Below are positions 25,713 through 33,963 of a DNA stretch of 64,000 bases, one piece after another. This DNA comes from Alphaproteobacteria bacterium (GTDB lineage: Bacteria > Pseudomonadota > Alphaproteobacteria > Bin95). Below the pieces are notes generated by a model that was given only the letters and a program-made list of their open reading frames with translations, was not told the origin of the DNA and ran no database searches. A program made the translations under genes and the position numbers. The stretch is taken from the NCBI GenBank assembly GCA_022827685.1, contig JAJEIH010000049.1:62001-126000 (forward strand), read 5' to 3'. The first letter of the stretch is position 1, and the number at the start of each line of letters is the position of its first letter.

Positions 25713-26555
25713 ATGGCGGCGATGGCCGCCTTCACGGGCATGAGCGTGTGCATCCGCTTCGCCTCGACCGAGCTTCACCCGTTCCAGATCGTCTTCTTCC
25801 GCAACCTGCTGGTGCTGGCCTTCATGGCCCCGTTCTTCCGACGGCTGGACCTCTCGGCGCTCCGGCGGCCGGGCTTCCCCTGGCACCTCTACGCGATGCG
25901 CGGCGCGTTCGGCACGGTCGGCATGATCTGCGGCTTCTGGGCGGTCATCGTCATGCCGCTCGCCGATGTCACGGCGCTCTCCTTCACCATGCCGCTCTTC
26001 GCGACGGCGGGCGCGGCGCTGGTGCTGGGCGAGACCGTGCGCGCGCGGCGCTGGACCGCCATCGTGGTCGGCTTCCTCGGCTCCATGCTGGTGCTGCGCC
26101 CGGATTTCTCGGGCCTCAATGCGGGCGCTGGCCTCGCCTTCGCCAACGCGGTGATGATCGCGGCCTCGACGCTCGTCATCAAGCGCCTCGCGCACCGGGA
26201 GCCGGTGGAGCGCATCGTGTTCCTCGCCTCCGCCATCATCGCGGCGCTGTCGCTCCCGCCGGCGCTGTTCGTCTGGCGTTGGCCGGGCCTGGAGACCTGG
26301 GTGTGGCTGTTCGCGCTCGCCGGCGTCGCCTCGCTCGGGCATGTGGCGTTCGTCCGCGCGCTCGCGCTCGCCGACCTGACCGTGGTGATGCCCTGGGAGT
26401 TCACCCGGCTGCCGATGATGGTGCTGGTCGCCATGCTGATCTTCGACGAGACGCCCTCGGTCTGGGCGCTGGCGGGCGGCGCGGTGATCTTCGCGTCCAC
26501 CTTCTACATCGTCCGGCGCGAGGCTCAGCTCGCCCGCCGGCCCGAGTCCAGATAG
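25713..26555 (+). CDS. EamA/DMT-superfamily transporter
   Basis: A protein of at least 280 residues with about ten membrane helices in two EamA repeats, for example FGTVGMICGFWAVIVMPLAD and WALAGGAVIFASTFYIV. The family exports small metabolites such as amino acids. The ATG at 25713 sits inside the first helix, while the frame stays open back to the trcR stop (PALARAGILAMAAMAAF). The true start may therefore be a non-ATG codon, such as CTG at 25659 or 25680, giving a complete first helix. It overlaps the convergent phosphodiesterase gene by 31 bp. Confidence 0.85.
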   Translation: MAAMAAFTGMSVCIRFASTELHPFQIVFFRNLLVLAFMAPFFRRLDLSALRRPGFPWHLYAMRGAFGTVGMICGFWAVIVMPLADVTALSFTMPLFATAGAALVLGETVRARRWTAIVVGFLGSMLVLRPDFSGLNAGAGLAFANAVMIAASTLVIKRLAHREPVERIVFLASAIIAALSLPPALFVWRWPGLETWVWLFALAGVASLGHVAFVRALALADLTVVMPWEFTRLPMMVLVAMLIFDETPSVWALAGGAVIFASTFYIVRREAQLARRPESR

Positions 26556-27970
26556 CGCCGGGCGCCGATTTCCAGCATGTCGATGCGCGCCGCATAGCCG
26601 CCCGCGCCGGCCTCGAACGCCCGGCGCTCCGGGATACCCGGGCGGACCAGCGGCCCGCCGGCGACCGTTTCCGCCGGTGCGATGCCGAAGCCCGCGAGCA
26701 CGGTCGGCGCGATGTCGATGGGGCCGACCGCGGCCTCCGCGCATGCGGCCGCGGGAAAGTGCGGTCCCCGCGCCGCCAGCAGGCAGGAAAGTTCCTTCGG
26801 GTGCAGCCCGCCATGGATGCCGCCGAACGCCGCCGGCGGCGAGTCGCCCGTGCCTGCGACCGCGCCGCCGGCGAAGCCCCAGCGGTTGGGGCCGTCGTCC
26901 TGGCCGAGCGTATAGACGAGATGCGGCGTGCGCTCATGGTCGAGGCCCACCAGCCCCAGGGAGAAGCTGCCGGCGACATGGCCCTCCACCTCGTTCACGC
27001 CGCGCGTGAACAGGAGTCCCGTCCAGGGCTGCTCGCGCATCCAGTCCGCCAGCTTCGCGATCCGGCCGTCGCGGCTCACGACATTGCCGCAGGAGGACGA
27101 CACCACCGCATAGTCGGTGTCGGCGTCGAGCCGCGGCCCGGCGCGGAAGCCCGCGGCGCGCATTTCCGCCGCCACATCGACCTTCTCACGGATCGTCACC
27201 TGCCCGTGGTCGGAGAGCAGGATGACATTCCAGGCGGCGGCGTCGGGCCTGGCCTGCAGCGCCGCGAGCACTTGCGCGAACTCCGCGTCCACGCAGGCCA
27301 GCGCCTCCCGGCTGGCGTCCGAGCCGATGCCGGCATAATGCATGGCGATGTCGGGCTCGGAATACCAGATGACCGCGACATGGGGGTCGTGCTTTGGCAG
27401 CATCTCCTCCAGGAGCACGCGCGTCGCATAGCGGCATCGCGCATTGTTGGGCAATGCCTGCGCCGGCACGGGCCCCAGCCGTTCCTCGATCCCGGCATGG
27501 TCGGCTGCGGGCGTGCTGATCTCCGGTCCCTGCACCGAGAAGGTCGCCTGTTCCCGTCCCCGCGCCCGCGGGTTCAGGCAATAGGCATTGCCGGCTGTGC
27601 CGGACGAGACGACGACATAGCGCTTGCCCGCCGCCGCCAGCCGGTCGCCCAGCGCCGGCGCCGCGACCAACGCATCGCCGAAATGCTCCACCGCTGCCAG
27701 CAGGCCGTCCACCGGCGCGGTATTGATGAGCGGACCGCCGCCCGGCGCGGAGAAGGTGTTGGCGATCTGCCCGTGACATGCGGGCCACGCTCCGGTCGCG
27801 ACGGTCGGCGTGACGACCCGGGTCTCGCTCGGAAACACCGTCCGCGCGTTCGGCCACACACAGCCCTCGGCCATGAAGCGCGCCACGGCCGGGCAGGCCT
27901 CCTCCGAGATCATGTCGGGCCGGAGCCCGTCCATCGCCACGATCAGGAAACGCGGTTCGTCAACGGCCAT
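26525..27970 (-). CDS. Alkaline-phosphatase-superfamily phosphodiesterase/pyrophosphatase
   Basis: A 481-residue protein of the type I phosphodiesterase/nucleotide pyrophosphatase fold. FLIVAMDGLRPDM gives the first metal Asp, TVFPSETRVVTPTVATG the nucleophile region (Ser/Thr), WYSEPDIAMHYAG the next metal residues, and LLSDHGQVTI the Asp-His pair. It cleaves phosphodiester or phosphonate bonds of unknown substrates. There is no clear signal peptide, so it may be cytoplasmic. It is a single gene, divergent from the ArsR operon. Confidence 0.87.
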   Translation of the reverse strand: MAVDEPRFLIVAMDGLRPDMISEEACPAVARFMAEGCVWPNARTVFPSETRVVTPTVATGAWPACHGQIANTFSAPGGGPLINTAPVDGLLAAVEHFGDALVAAPALGDRLAAAGKRYVVVSSGTAGNAYCLNPRARGREQATFSVQGPEISTPAADHAGIEERLGPVPAQALPNNARCRYATRVLLEEMLPKHDPHVAVIWYSEPDIAMHYAGIGSDASREALACVDAEFAQVLAALQARPDAAAWNVILLSDHGQVTIREKVDVAAEMRAAGFRAGPRLDADTDYAVVSSSCGNVVSRDGRIAKLADWMREQPWTGLLFTRGVNEVEGHVAGSFSLGLVGLDHERTPHLVYTLGQDDGPNRWGFAGGAVAGTGDSPPAAFGGIHGGLHPKELSCLLAARGPHFPAAACAEAAVGPIDIAPTVLAGFGIAPAETVAGGPLVRPGIPERRAFEAGAGGYAARIDMLEIGARRYLDSGRRAS

Positions 27971-28110
27971 GCGATGTCTCCGGCTTCTCCGGAATCCGGC
28001 CTTCCCGCTACCATGCGGCTGCGGCGGCCCGCAAGGCGGCTTTCCGGTTCTGGCCCGAGTCCGGCCATTATTCCACCACCCGGTTGAACATCGGCCGGTA
28101 TGCCCATATG

Positions 28111-28128
28111 CTCAACCGGATGGTTGAG
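28111..28128. promoter_or_regulatory. Palindromic ArsR-type operator overlapping the arsR-like start codon
   Basis: CTCAACC-GGAT-GGTTGAG is a perfect 7-bp inverted repeat with a 4-bp spacer (28111-28117 and 28122-28128). It covers the ATG at 28120. A further half-site, GGTTGAACAT, lies upstream at 28082-28091. A repressor bound here would block its own operon, as is usual for ArsR-family autoregulation. The binding protein is inferred from position. Confidence 0.65.
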
Positions 28129-28461
28129 CAAAACCTCGATCTCGTCTTCCATGCGCTCGGCGACCCCACCCGCCGCGCCATCCTCGACCGCCTGGCCGCG
28201 GGGGAGGCAACCGTCGGCCATCTTTCCCGGCCTTTCGACCTCTCGTTCGCCGCCGTGTCGAAACATCTCGGCGTGCTCGAACGCGCCGGCCTCGTGACAC
28301 GCGAAGCGCGGGGGCGGGAACGGGTCTGCCGGCTCAACCCTGCCGCCCTAGACGATGCCCGCGCCTGGCTCGAATTCCACGAGCGCTTCTGGGCGGACCG
28401 CCTGGACGCGCTGGAGGCGCTTGTCGGGACCGGCTCCCGCAACATGGACGAATCGCGATGA
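28120..28461 (+). CDS. ArsR-family winged-helix repressor
   Basis: A 113-residue transcription factor. DLVFHALGDPTRRAILDRLA opens the winged helix and the recognition helix is in LSFAAVSKHLGVLERAGLV. No Cys-rich metal site (ELCVCDL type) is seen, so it is not a metal sensor of the classical kind. ATG 28120 was chosen because it gives the standard N-terminus MVEQNLDLVFHAL and places the palindromic operator over the start. ATGs at 28084 and 28108 are possible. It overlaps the SRPBCC gene by 4 bp, the familiar ArsR-SRPBCC arrangement. Confidence 0.88.
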   Translation: MVEQNLDLVFHALGDPTRRAILDRLAAGEATVGHLSRPFDLSFAAVSKHLGVLERAGLVTREARGRERVCRLNPAALDDARAWLEFHERFWADRLDALEALVGTGSRNMDESR

Positions 28462-28919
28462 CCGGACTCAAACCGGCGGCGGGCGCCGCCAAACGGAACA
28501 TCTATCTGACGCTCCGTCGCACGATCAACGCGCCGGTCGAGGCGGTCTATGCGGCGTGGACCGAGCCGGAAATGTTGCGCAGATGGCTGGCGCCGGGCGA
28601 CGCCACGGTCAAGCGTGCGGTCGCCGAGGTCGCGGTCGATGGAATGTTCCTGGTCGAGATGCAGGGAGCGGACGGGCGGCGCTGGCTCGTGCGCGGCGAG
28701 TATCGGGACGTCGTGCCCTGCCGCCGGCTGGTTTACACTTGGCGTTGGGAGGGCAGCGATGTCGAGACGCTTCTCACCGTCGAATTCGAGCCGGAGACGA
28801 CCGGCAGGACGCGCCTGACCCTGACCCATTCCCGGTTTGCGGAGGACGAGGCCCGCGATCTGCATGTGAGAGGATGGACCGGATGCCTCGCGAAGCTGGA
28901 GGCATTGTGGGCGGAATGA
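28458..28919 (+). CDS. SRPBCC/AHSA1-domain protein
   Basis: A 153-residue START-like protein of the activator-of-Hsp90-ATPase homologue family. It has the first-strand motif RRTINAPVEAVYAAWTEPEMLRRWL in its N-terminal third and RTRLTLTHSRF near the end. The fold makes a hydrophobic cavity for small ligands. It is translationally coupled to the ArsR-like repressor (ATGA) and to the dehalogenase-like gene (ATGA), so all three form one operon. Its role is probably ligand binding or modification of the inducer, which is not proven for the family. Confidence 0.87.
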   Translation: MTGLKPAAGAAKRNIYLTLRRTINAPVEAVYAAWTEPEMLRRWLAPGDATVKRAVAEVAVDGMFLVEMQGADGRRWLVRGEYRDVVPCRRLVYTWRWEGSDVETLLTVEFEPETTGRTRLTLTHSRFAEDEARDLHVRGWTGCLAKLEALWAE

Positions 28920-29809
28920 GCGGAGGTGTGCCGACAGGCCGCCCGGACTGGGTTTCGGACGACCTCTATCCTTTCGAGAGCCGTTTCTTCGCCGCGCCTC
29001 CCGACCACCGGATGCACTATATCGACGAGGGCGCGGGCGATCCCCTCGTCTTCGTGCATGGCAATCCGGCCTGGTCGTTCGAATTCCGTCATGTAATCCG
29101 GGAGCTTCGTTCGGAGTTCCGCTGCATCGCGCCCGACCATGTCGGCTTCGGCCTATCCTCACGCAGCGCCCGGCGCGAGGACCATCACCCGGAGAGTCAC
29201 GCGCACCGGTTCGCCGCCCTGCTTGACCATCTCGATCTTCGCGGCATCACGCTCTTCATGAATGACTGGGGCGGGCCGATCGGCCTCGACTTCGCGCGCC
29301 GGTATCCGGAGCGGGTCCGCCGTCTCGTCATCGCCAATACCTGGTGCTGGCCGGTCGGCGGCGATTTCCATTTCAGGTCGTTCAGCTTCCTGATGTCGAG
29401 CCGGATCGGCCAGTATCTGATCCGGCGCCGCAACATGTTCGTCAACAGGGTTATGCCGATGGCCGTCGGCGACCGGAGCATCCTGACGCCGGAGGTCATG
29501 GCGCATTACCGCAATGCCCAGCCCTCGCCCGCCGCGCGTGCAGCCAATGCCGCACTGCCGGGCTACATCACCAGCGCGAGCGACTGGCTGTGCTCCATCT
29601 GGGACGACCGCGCGGTCTTTGCGGACAAGCCGGCGCTTCTTCTCTGGGGCCTGAAGGACATTGCGTTCCGCAGGAAGGAACTGGAACGGTGGAGGTCGGC
29701 GCTGCCAAACCACGAGTTGCACGAGTTCGAGGATTGCGGTCACTTTCTGGCCGAAGAGGCGCCCGACCGGGTCATGTCCGCGCTTCGGGCTTTCATGAAG
29801 CGCCGGTAG
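28916..29809 (+). CDS. Haloalkane dehalogenase-like alpha/beta hydrolase
   Basis: A 297-residue alpha/beta hydrolase. HGNP at 48-51 gives the halide-binding Asn50; Asp117-Trp118 in MNDWGGPIG are the nucleophile and halide Trp of haloalkane dehalogenases; Asp248 in WGLKDIAF and His276 in DCGHFLAEEAPD complete the triad. A serine nucleophile is absent, which separates it from esterases. The acid after strand 7 resembles the DhlA and HLD-III types. The substrate is unknown. It is the third gene of the ArsR-SRPBCC operon and converges on hemJ, 12 bp away. Confidence 0.83.
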   Translation: MSGGVPTGRPDWVSDDLYPFESRFFAAPPDHRMHYIDEGAGDPLVFVHGNPAWSFEFRHVIRELRSEFRCIAPDHVGFGLSSRSARREDHHPESHAHRFAALLDHLDLRGITLFMNDWGGPIGLDFARRYPERVRRLVIANTWCWPVGGDFHFRSFSFLMSSRIGQYLIRRRNMFVNRVMPMAVGDRSILTPEVMAHYRNAQPSPAARAANAALPGYITSASDWLCSIWDDRAVFADKPALLLWGLKDIAFRRKELERWRSALPNHELHEFEDCGHFLAEEAPDRVMSALRAFMKRR

Positions 29810-29821
29810 GAACGCCGGGGC

Positions 29822-30268
29822 TCAGAACGGCTTGACGACGACCAGCACGACGACGGCCAGGGTCAGCAGCGCCGGGGCTTCGTTGGCGAGGCGGCAGCGC
29901 CGCGCGGAAAGGCTCCTGCCGTCTTCGTCGAGATGCTTGCGCCAGCGCGCGAAGAGGTGGTGCAGCCAGGCCATGACGGCGACGGCGGCGAGCTTGCCCC
30001 AGAGCCAGCCGGAGCCCCAGTCCATGTTCGGCGAGACCCAGAGCAGGAGCCCGCCGAACAGGAAGGCCGCGACCATCGCCGGATTGATGATGACCCTGAG
30101 CAGACGCCGTTCCATCTGCTTGAAGCGCTCGCTGTCCGCCGCGCCCGGCTCGGTCTCCAGATGGTAGATGAAGAGGCGCGGCAGATAGAGCATTCCGGCC
30201 ATCCAGAAGACAACGGCCGCGATATGCAGCGCCTTGATCCAGGGATAGAGGGCGAAGAGCCAGTCCAT
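29822..30268 (-). CDS. hemJ: Protoporphyrinogen IX oxidase HemJ
   Basis: A 148-residue four-helix membrane protein. The first helix carries WIKALHIAAVVFWMAGMLYLPRLF with the conserved His (residue 15), and KVWGK-like Lys/Trp appear in SGWLWGKLAAVAVMAW. HemJ oxidises protoporphyrinogen IX in the penultimate step of haem synthesis in bacteria without HemG/HemY. Its start overlaps the hemH stop by one base (TGATG), so hemE-hemH-hemJ form one transcript. In many relatives rho follows; here a dehalogenase operon converges instead. Confidence 0.92.
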   Translation of the reverse strand: MDWLFALYPWIKALHIAAVVFWMAGMLYLPRLFIYHLETEPGAADSERFKQMERRLLRVIINPAMVAAFLFGGLLLWVSPNMDWGSGWLWGKLAAVAVMAWLHHLFARWRKHLDEDGRSLSARRCRLANEAPALLTLAVVVLVVVKPF

Positions 30269-31281
30269 CAGGCGGCGACCGGGCAGCCGGTGCAGGAGGC
30301 CGGGCAAAGCCGCTTTCGCGGCCGGCGGTCGAGCACCAGCTCCGCCAGGCCCTCGATATAGGAGGGCGCCGCACCCGGTGTCGCCACACGCTCCCAGGCC
30401 GCGGCGCCGGCCCGCTCCGCCACGGCCCGGTATTCGATGTCGAGTTCCACCAGTGTCTCGGAATGTTCGGAGACGAACGCGATCGGCGCCAGCACCAGCG
30501 CCAGACCCTCGCTTGCGCCCGCCTCGACCTCTGCTTCCGTATCGGGCTCGAGCCATTTTTCCGGCGTGGCCCGGCTTTGCCAGGTCACACGCCAGTCGAT
30601 GTCGTCGAGTTCGCCCAGCCTTGTCTCGGCCGCAGCGCGGAGTGCTTCGGCCGTGCGCGCGACCTGCCACGCATAGGGGTCTCCCTTCGCAATCACCCGC
30701 TCCGGCAGGCCGTGCGCGGTGAACAGCACGCGGACAGGGCCCGCGGCGCGCGCCCGCCGGACAGCCTCGGCAAGCGGTTCCGCCCAGGCTTCGACCAGTC
30801 CCTCCAGCAGCGGATGGCAGCACAACACCCGCAGTCCTGCATCCGCGCCCGCCAATTTCCGCCATTCGGCGAGCGACGAGCCCGAAGTGGTGGTCGAGAA
30901 CTGCGGATAGAGCGGCAGGGCCACGATTTCGTCCGGACGGTAGTCGCGGACCGCCGGAAGCGCCGCCGCCGCGCGCGGATGCCAGTAGCGCATCGCAATG
31001 AAGCAGCGCGCCTCCTGCCCCCGCGCCGCCAGTGCGGCTTCGAGCGCCCGAGCCTGCACCTTGGTCTGCGCCAGTAGCGGCGAGGCCCCGCCCAGCTGTT
31101 CATAGGCCGCACGCGCCGGGGCTTCCCGCCGGCCGGCGATGTAGCGCGACAGGAAAAATCGGACGGGAGCCGGGACCGTCAGGATGGCGGGGTCGGAAAA
31201 CAGGTTGCGCAGGAAGGGTCTGACGGCTTCCGGGCTGTCCGGCCCGCCCAGATTGAAGAGGATGACGGCCAGCCGGCTCAC
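30268..31281 (-). CDS. hemH: Ferrochelatase
   Basis: A 337-residue enzyme inserting Fe2+ into protoporphyrin IX, the last step of haem b synthesis. LAVILFNLGGPDSPEAVRPFL opens the protein, LFTAHGLPERV holds the catalytic His, and FVSEHSETLVELDIEY is the second signature. The GTG start at 31281 has a near-perfect AGGAGGTGCC ribosome site and overlaps the hemE stop by 4 bp. C-terminal CPASCTGCP resembles the Cys cluster of [2Fe-2S] ferrochelatases. Confidence 0.95.
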   Translation of the reverse strand: MSRLAVILFNLGGPDSPEAVRPFLRNLFSDPAILTVPAPVRFFLSRYIAGRREAPARAAYEQLGGASPLLAQTKVQARALEAALAARGQEARCFIAMRYWHPRAAAALPAVRDYRPDEIVALPLYPQFSTTTSGSSLAEWRKLAGADAGLRVLCCHPLLEGLVEAWAEPLAEAVRRARAAGPVRVLFTAHGLPERVIAKGDPYAWQVARTAEALRAAAETRLGELDDIDWRVTWQSRATPEKWLEPDTEAEVEAGASEGLALVLAPIAFVSEHSETLVELDIEYRAVAERAGAAAWERVATPGAAPSYIEGLAELVLDRRPRKRLCPASCTGCPVAA

Positions 31282-32282
31282 GGCACCTCCTGTACGAGCC
31301 GTCGCAGGGCGGTGACATGCTCGGGCGGCGTGACCGGCAGCACCCCGTGGCCGAGATTGAAGATATGCGGGCCCCGGCAAAGTGCGGAAAGGATCTCCCG
31401 GGCTGCCTGTTCCATCGTATCGCCGCCGATAACCAGAAGCATGGGATCGAGATTGCCCTGAACGGCCGCGTCAGCCTGAATGGCTTGCGCTGCCCAAGCC
31501 GGGTCCATGCTCGTATCGAGGCCAACGCAATCTCCGACTTCAGCGAACTCGGCGGCAAGCACGCCGGCACCGCGCGGAAAGAGAATCAGCGGCACGGAGG
31601 GATAGCGATCCTTCAACGCCGCCGCGATCCGCCGCGCCGGCTCCAGGCACCAGCGTCTCATGGCTGTAGGCGGCAACAGGCCCGCCCAGCTGTCGAACAG
31701 CTGCAGCGCCTCTGCCCCGGCCGCTGCCTGCGCCGCCAAATGATCGACCGTGGCGTCCACAAGACGGTCGATCAGCGCTGCGAAACCCTCAGGATCGCCA
31801 AATGCCATCTGCCGGACCTTGAGCCAGTCGCGGCTGGAGCCTCCTTCGACCATATAGGCCGCTACCGTCCAAGGCGCGCCCGCAAAGCCGATCAGCGCCG
31901 TTTCGCCGGGCAGGCCCGCGCGTGTCAGGCTGACCGCTTCGTAAACAGCATCCAGCCGGTCTCCCACGGGGCGCAGTGCGGCAGGATCGAAGGGTCCGAG
32001 GACAGGCCCCTTTCCTTCAACGAAACGAACCTCCTGGCCCATGGCGTGCGGGATCGTCAGGATGTCCGAGAACAGGATCGCGGCATCGGTATCGAAGCGG
32101 CGCACCGGCTGCAGCGTGATCTCCGCCGCGAGCGCCGGGGTGAAGCAGAGGTCGAGAAAGCTGTCCGCCGAGGCGCGCAGCTTGCGGTATTCCGGCAGGT
32201 AGCGGCCGGCCTGACGCATCAGCCAGAACGGCGCCGGGCGCACAACCTCGCCTGCAAGGGCTCTCAGGAGGGGTTTGACCAT
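31278..32282 (-). CDS. hemE: Uroporphyrinogen decarboxylase
   Basis: A 334-residue enzyme converting uroporphyrinogen III to coproporphyrinogen III in the cytoplasm. PFWLMRQAGRYLPEYR is the N-terminal signature with the substrate-binding Arg, and the motif GFAGAPWTVAAYMVEGG follows near residue 130. ATG 32282 gives the usual start MVKPLLRAL. It is the first gene of the haem operon and lies directly beside the proposed origin of replication, the same position it occupies in Caulobacter, Rickettsia and Sinorhizobium. Confidence 0.95.
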   Translation of the reverse strand: MVKPLLRALAGEVVRPAPFWLMRQAGRYLPEYRKLRASADSFLDLCFTPALAAEITLQPVRRFDTDAAILFSDILTIPHAMGQEVRFVEGKGPVLGPFDPAALRPVGDRLDAVYEAVSLTRAGLPGETALIGFAGAPWTVAAYMVEGGSSRDWLKVRQMAFGDPEGFAALIDRLVDATVDHLAAQAAAGAEALQLFDSWAGLLPPTAMRRWCLEPARRIAAALKDRYPSVPLILFPRGAGVLAAEFAEVGDCVGLDTSMDPAWAAQAIQADAAVQGNLDPMLLVIGGDTMEQAAREILSALCRGPHIFNLGHGVLPVTPPEHVTALRRLVQEVP

Positions 32283-32540
32283 GCCGGCCGGTCGCACTTC
32301 CTTAACCGGATAGAAGAGGTTCTGAATTCTTGTTTTTTCTATATAGCCGCTCCCGGCTGTGGAAACAGGCATTATCCCCCACCGGCCGTTCGGGAAAGCT
32401 GCGCCGGGATGCGCCTGCTCCTGTTATCCACGGGATTGAAGTTGTTCCTTTCCGGCTGGGGAAGGTTTTGGGGCGCGGCGGGAGAGTCGGGTGTGTTATC
32501 AGTGGCCTCCGGTTCTGCACCGCTTTTCCCCGGAGGTTGC
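32283..32540. other. Putative chromosomal origin of replication (hemE-ppsR gap)
   Basis: This 258-bp non-coding gap lies between divergent hemE and ppsR, the conserved oriC position in several Alphaproteobacteria. Visible DnaA-box-like 9-mers are TTATCCCCC (32372-32380), TTATCCACG (32424-32432), its reverse complement CGTGGATAA (32540-32548, crossing the ppsR start) and TGTGGAAAC (32358-32366). An AT-rich tract at 32321-32345, a candidate unwinding element, stands out from the GC-rich surroundings. The hemE promoter must also be here. The box count is low, so the assignment rests mainly on synteny. Confidence 0.65.
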
Positions 32541-33371
32541 GTGGATAATCCGGTCGTTCACCTGCATCTGGTCTCCGATGCGACCGGAGAGACCGTACGC
32601 ACACTCGGCCGGGCCTGCGTCAGCCAGTTCGACGGCATAGCGGTCCGGGAGCATTTCTGGGTCCTCATCCGCAATACGGACCAGTTGCTGGGAGTGATCG
32701 AAGGCATTCGCGCCACCCCGGGCGTGGTGCTTGCGACGGTCGTCAACGATAAGCTACGCCACCTGCTCGAAGTCGCCTGCCGGGAGGCCGGCGCGCCTTT
32801 CGTCTCGCTGCTTGACGAGCCGGTGACGGCCATCAGCGAATGGGCCGGCCGGCGGGCCCATCACCGTCCCGGCCGGCGCCAGAGGCTCGATGACAGATAT
32901 TTCGACCGCATCGACGCCATGCAGTTCACCATGGTGCATGATGACGGCCAGATGAGCGACGACCTGGACGAAGCGGATGTCGTCGTGATCGGCGTTTCCC
33001 GCAGTTCCAAGACGCCGACCTGCATCTACCTCGCCAATCTTGGCTACAAGGCGGCGAATGTGCCCTTCGTGCCGGAAGTGCCGCTTCCGGAACAGGTGAT
33101 GCAATTGACACGCCCGCTGGTGGTAGGCCTCACGGTCGACCCGGGCCGGCTGGTGCAGGTGCGGCGCAACCGCTTGCGCACATTGCACGAGCAGCGCGAG
33201 ACCAACTATGTGGACCTTGACCGGGTGCGGACCGAAGTCGCCGCCTCGCGCCGCCTCTTCTCCGAAAAGGGCTGGCCGTCCATCGATGTCACCCGGCGGT
33301 CCATCGAGGAAACGGCGGCCGGCATCATCCGCCTGCTGGAAGAGCGCACCCATGGCAGCGCGGCCGGGTGA
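32541..33371 (+). CDS. ppsR: Pyruvate phosphate dikinase/PEP synthetase regulatory protein (DUF299)
   Basis: A 276-residue bifunctional kinase/pyrophosphorylase that switches PEP synthetase or pyruvate phosphate dikinase on and off by phosphorylating a Thr. VVHLHLVSDATGETVRTLGR opens the protein and VIGVSRSSKTPTCIYLAN is the P-loop of the family. The GTG start at 32541 follows GGAGG at a 4-nt spacing, and a DnaA-box-like sequence overlaps it. It begins a rightward operon in which each gene overlaps the next; it overlaps maf by 20 bp. Confidence 0.94.
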   Translation: MDNPVVHLHLVSDATGETVRTLGRACVSQFDGIAVREHFWVLIRNTDQLLGVIEGIRATPGVVLATVVNDKLRHLLEVACREAGAPFVSLLDEPVTAISEWAGRRAHHRPGRRQRLDDRYFDRIDAMQFTMVHDDGQMSDDLDEADVVVIGVSRSSKTPTCIYLANLGYKAANVPFVPEVPLPEQVMQLTRPLVVGLTVDPGRLVQVRRNRLRTLHEQRETNYVDLDRVRTEVAASRRLFSEKGWPSIDVTRRSIEETAAGIIRLLEERTHGSAAG

Positions 33372-33963
33372 ACCGCCGATCCTGGCCTCGGCCAGTGCGG
33401 TGCGGGCCCGCCTGCTCGCCTCCGCCGGAGTTCCGGTCGAGCAGATCGCCTCCGGCGTTGACGAAGACCGGGTTAAGGCGGCGTTCGACAAGCTCGATCA
33501 CGATTCCCTTGCGCTGGCTCTTGCGGAAGCCAAGGCGGCGGCCGTCGCGGCGGCGCATCCCGGCCGGCTGGTGCTCGGCGCGGACCAATTGCTCGTCATG
33601 GGCGACCAGCGTTTCGACAAGCCGCGGGATCTGGCCGACGCGGCCGCCCATCTCGCAGCCTTCTCGGGGCGCGAGCACGAACTGGTGACGGCCGCCGTGG
33701 CGCTCAGGGACGGGGTCGTTCTCTGGAAACGGACGGAACGCGCCCGGCTCGCCGTGCGGTCTCTGACCCCGGCGACCATCGACGCCTATCTGGCGGTCGT
33801 CGGGCCGGGGGCGCTCGCGTCGGTCGGCGCCTATCAATTGGAGGGGCCGGGGGCGCAGTTGTTCGAGCGCGTTGAGGGAGATTTCTTCACCGTGCTGGGG
33901 CTGCCGCTGCTGCCGTTGCTGGAATTCCTGCGCGGTGAGGGAGTGCCGGCATGGGCATGCTGA
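33352..33963 (+). CDS. maf: Maf family nucleotide pyrophosphatase
   Basis: A 203-residue Maf/HAM1-fold protein that hydrolyses modified or non-canonical nucleoside triphosphates. The N-terminal ILASASAVRARLLASAGVP is the family nucleotide site (canonical S-x-S-P-R-R is degenerate here: SASAVRAR), and GADQLLVMGDQRFDKP holds the catalytic Asp. The C-terminal GAYQLEGPGAQLFERVEGDF is typical. It lies between ppsR and aroE in the conserved origin-proximal order. The altered first motif may affect substrate range. Confidence 0.9.
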   Translation: MAARPGEPPILASASAVRARLLASAGVPVEQIASGVDEDRVKAAFDKLDHDSLALALAEAKAAAVAAAHPGRLVLGADQLLVMGDQRFDKPRDLADAAAHLAAFSGREHELVTAAVALRDGVVLWKRTERARLAVRSLTPATIDAYLAVVGPGALASVGAYQLEGPGAQLFERVEGDFFTVLGLPLLPLLEFLRGEGVPAWAC

